This document shows, in pieces, positions 33,842 through 35,925 of a DNA stretch of 35,925 nt; the stretch's first letter is position 1, and every line of letters begins with the position of its first letter. The position numbers and the translations under genes were made by a program. Origin of the DNA: Prevotella sp. (GTDB taxonomy: Bacteria; Bacteroidota; Bacteroidia; Bacteroidales; Bacteroidaceae); NCBI GenBank assembly GCA_022782305.1, contig JALFPC010000046.1, forward strand, positions 1-35,925. Reading direction: 5' to 3'. Under the pieces are notes generated by a model. It was given only the letters and a program-made list of their open reading frames with translations. It searched no databases and was not told the origin of the DNA.

Positions 33842-35074
33842 ATGAAAAGAGTGTTATTATCCTTTATTTCTGCCCTTGGTATATCATCTGCCATGGGAGC
33901 TGTAATAATTGAAGTTAATGTGAGCAACCGTGCTTCTATCTCAAAGAAAGATGCACCAGTAGTGGTGAACATCGGCAAATACAATGCAAAGTCTGCATTG
34001 GTAACATGTGGAGGTAAGGAGATATCCAGCCAGATGGACGATTTGGATGGCGATGGCACTTATGATGAGTTGTGTTTTGTGGCTGACTTTTCCCAAAAGC
34101 AAAAGCAGACTTTTGTAGTGACCTTGTATGACGAGGGCACACCAAAGAATTATACTCCGCGTGTTTATGCTCAGATGATGCTTACTAACAAGAATGTCAA
34201 AATCAAGAACAAGCAGAATCTTTTTATCAAGAGCATGACAGTGGAAAATGGTACCAACCCTTACAGCACGGTGCATCATCATGGTCCCGCTTTTGAGAGC
34301 GAGTTGGTAGCATACAGGATTTATTTCGACCATCGCCAAACTGTTGACTTGTATGGCAAGTATTACCACAGGCTGGAGCTCAAAGAAACACAATTCTATC
34401 CTGACGATGCCCAAAAGGCATCCAAGTATGGCGATGATGTATTGTGGGCAGGCCAGTCTTTTGGTTTGGGTGCTATGCGCGGTTGGGATGGCGAGAATCC
34501 CCGGTTTCTCGATGATGTAGACCTGCGCACCGAGTCGGTATTGGCCAAGGGCCCCGTGCGTACAATCGTAGAAATCATCGACCGAGGCTGGAACACCTGC
34601 AATGCTGGCAAGGACAAGATTACCATGACCACCCGTTATATCCTATATGCTGGTCATCGCGACTGCATCGTGGATGTTCGTTTTGACCGTTCCATCCCCG
34701 ACTATCGTCTTGCTACAGGCATTCTCAACATCTCTGGTTCGAGCGAACTCAGCGATCATAAGGGATTGCGTGGCTGCTGGGGGGCTAACTGGACCGTGGC
34801 TGCCAAGGATACTCTCGGCCATAAGAAAGAGGTGATAGGTCTTGGTATATGCATTCCTCAAGAGAATATCTCTGAGGAATTGGCAGCAGATGCCACCAAC
34901 TATCCCTTTGTGGTAAAAAGTTCAGGTGACCGAATACGCTACGGCATCACCTTCTGCTCCGACAATGAGATAAACTCTTCTTATCATTCATCTGCCGAAT
35001 GGTTTGACTATCTGAAAGAATGGAAGCACGATTTCCTCTCACCTCTTGAGATTGAAGTCAGGGAGCGGAAGTGA
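33842..35074 (+). CDS. Secreted DUF4861 protein
   Basis: A 410-residue protein with a Sec signal peptide (MKRVLLSFISALGISSAMGA, cleavage likely after AMGA). The mature part is a DUF4861 domain over nearly its whole length, with QMDDLDGDGTYDELCFVADF, GPAFESELVAYRIYFDHRQT, DVLWAGQSFGLGAMRGWDGE, TRYILYAGHRDCIVDVRFDR and GITFCSDNEINSSYHSS. The family is predicted to be a carbohydrate-active beta-sandwich and often lies near pectin or rhamnogalacturonan genes in Bacteroidota, which suits the uronate pathway in this window. Its catalytic residues are not established. The 3' end overlaps the convergent glycosyltransferase gene by 36 nt. Confidence 0.88.
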   Translation: MKRVLLSFISALGISSAMGAVIIEVNVSNRASISKKDAPVVVNIGKYNAKSALVTCGGKEISSQMDDLDGDGTYDELCFVADFSQKQKQTFVVTLYDEGTPKNYTPRVYAQMMLTNKNVKIKNKQNLFIKSMTVENGTNPYSTVHHHGPAFESELVAYRIYFDHRQTVDLYGKYYHRLELKETQFYPDDAQKASKYGDDVLWAGQSFGLGAMRGWDGENPRFLDDVDLRTESVLAKGPVRTIVEIIDRGWNTCNAGKDKITMTTRYILYAGHRDCIVDVRFDRSIPDYRLATGILNISGSSELSDHKGLRGCWGANWTVAAKDTLGHKKEVIGLGICIPQENISEELAADATNYPFVVKSSGDRIRYGITFCSDNEINSSYHSSAEWFDYLKEWKHDFLSPLEIEVRERK

Positions 35075-35925
35075 CGCAAACCATTTCTTTCCTTTCACAT
35101 AATACTGCCAGAGCAATGACCCGTTCATCTGCTCTGGTATTTGTTTTAATGTCCTCTTGGCTTGTATCTCTTTTCTGTCGGCATCAAAGTCATACCTCCA
35201 TTCCATAAAAGCCCTTCTTCCTTTTATCACTGCCTTGCAGTCGCCCCAATTTCTTTTGAGCAGTAGCATCTGTGCCGCTGCCAGCATATCAAGCCACCAT
35301 CTCATCCTCATCACGTGGGCAAGTTCATCGTCGCTGGCACATTTATATATCATGGTCAGATTATTCCTGAAATTGAGGAATGTCTTCCTCGGATTAGCCT
35401 TTGGCAGTGTTCCACCTCCCACATGATACACAATGCTTTGGGGTATGCAGGCAATCGTTCTACCCATTATCCTGAGGCGCCAGCACAGGTCAATCTCCTC
35501 ACAGTGAGCAAAGAACCTGCCGTCCAGTCCACCGGCTTCCCAATAGTCGCTGCTTCTTATCATGAGTGCTGCCCCCGTTGCCCACATCACAGACACGGGT
35601 TGGTCATACTGTCCCTTGTCCTCCTCGATGGTATCAAAGATTCTCCCTCTGCAAAAGGGATAACCATACTTGTCTATATACCCTCCCGCAGCACCAGCAT
35701 ATTCAAATTTCTGCCTATCTGCTATCGACATCAGTTTGGGTTGGCATGCTGCTGCCTCTGGGGTATTGTCCAAAAAGTCTATGAGTGGGGTGAGCCAACC
35801 TTTGGTTACTTCGATATCAGAATTGAGCAAAAGGAAATACTGGGCTTCTATTTGTTTCAGAGCCTTGTTGTATCCCTCTGCAAATCCCCAGTTCTCATCC
35901 AGTATGATGATCTTGCACTGGGGAA
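35039..35925 (-). CDS. Family 2 glycosyltransferase (5' end cut by right edge)
   Basis: The frame is open from the window edge, giving 295 visible residues. It begins PQCKIIILDENWGFAEGYNK, and FLLLNSDIEVTKGWL holds the DxD-like metal site (NSD) of GT-A enzymes. AACQPKLMSIADR and VMWATGAALMIRSSDYWEAG follow, then GGLDGRFFAHCEEIDLCWRL with the ED acidic motif where the catalytic base lies, and RIMGRTIACIPQSIVYHVGG. The C-terminus (residues ~215-295) is a basic helical tail with no membrane span. Such enzymes transfer sugars to polysaccharide or glycan precursors; the donor and acceptor are unknown. The missing N-terminus should be only about 50-70 residues, judged by the family. Confidence 0.93.
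   Translation of the reverse strand, partial: PQCKIIILDENWGFAEGYNKALKQIEAQYFLLLNSDIEVTKGWLTPLIDFLDNTPEAAACQPKLMSIADRQKFEYAGAAGGYIDKYGYPFCRGRIFDTIEEDKGQYDQPVSVMWATGAALMIRSSDYWEAGGLDGRFFAHCEEIDLCWRLRIMGRTIACIPQSIVYHVGGGTLPKANPRKTFLNFRNNLTMIYKCASDDELAHVMRMRWWLDMLAAAQMLLLKRNWGDCKAVIKGRRAFMEWRYDFDADRKEIQAKRTLKQIPEQMNGSLLWQYYVKGKKWFASLPLPDFNLKR

Noticed and set aside
1..35925. CRISPR array, tRNA, rRNA or insertion sequence
   Set aside because: No regularly spaced repeats, no cloverleaf or rRNA-like stretch and no transposase were recognised on reading both strands; a tRNA scan was not run.

Overview
The window looks like a chromosomal segment of a gut Bacteroidota, most likely Prevotella/Segatella. 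The evidence is promoters of the Bacteroidota type (TTTG or TTG, 19-21 nt, then TAnnTTTG) in front of many genes, DUF5112/DUF5113-type hybrid lipoprotein kinase, DUF4861 and DUF6261 family proteins, a GldB-like lipoprotein, and few Shine-Dalgarno sequences. No rRNA, tRNA, CRISPR array or insertion sequence was recognised. Genus is an inference from gene content and style, not from a search.

Left edge (1-3370) is an accessory region, visibly more AT-rich at its start. It holds, all on the minus strand, an XRE-type regulator with a C-terminal CxxC motif, a coiled-coil protein ending in a GIY-YIG (T5orf172/MUG113) nuclease domain that resembles the DUF4041/SNIPE anti-phage architecture, and a gene cut by the window edge whose visible end carries a PD-(D/E)XK-like signature. 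This is the best candidate for an undescribed defence cassette. It is followed by a hairpin-rich non-coding stretch and a decayed DUF6261 gene.

3398-16781 is mainly a hexuronate (galacturonate) catabolic region: uxaC (minus), kdgK-eda (minus) and, divergent from kdgK, a LacI-type regulator, uxaA and an NhaC-type antiporter (plus). Together UxaC, UxaA, KdgK and Eda take galacturonate to pyruvate and glyceraldehyde 3-phosphate, except for the tagaturonate reductase step (UxaB), which is not in the window. Asparaginase ansA diverges from uxaC. Downstream of eda, and overlapping it, lies a very large membrane sensor with two kinase-like halves, then a response regulator and a half-length AbgT-like membrane protein. 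These probably form one transcription unit with kdgK-eda, suggesting that sensing and uronate metabolism are linked.

16803-22616 (plus) holds an NTP_transf_5 nucleotidyltransferase-like protein, the overlapping DNA repair pair recJ-recQ, and a CaxA/YrbG-type sodium/calcium exchanger, ended by a 24-bp perfect hairpin that also faces rplT.

22723-32723 is a largely minus-strand housekeeping block for translation: thrS, infC-rpmI-rplT, a Crp/Fnr regulator, lepA, and pheT-yebC, interrupted by one small plus-strand lipoprotein gene. A 56-nt nearly perfect palindrome separates that lipoprotein gene from yebC.

32821-35925 has a GldB-like lipoprotein (minus), a secreted DUF4861 protein (plus), and a family 2 glycosyltransferase (minus) cut by the right edge, whose end overlaps the end of the DUF4861 gene. 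DUF4861 fits with pectin-related sugar use elsewhere in the genome.
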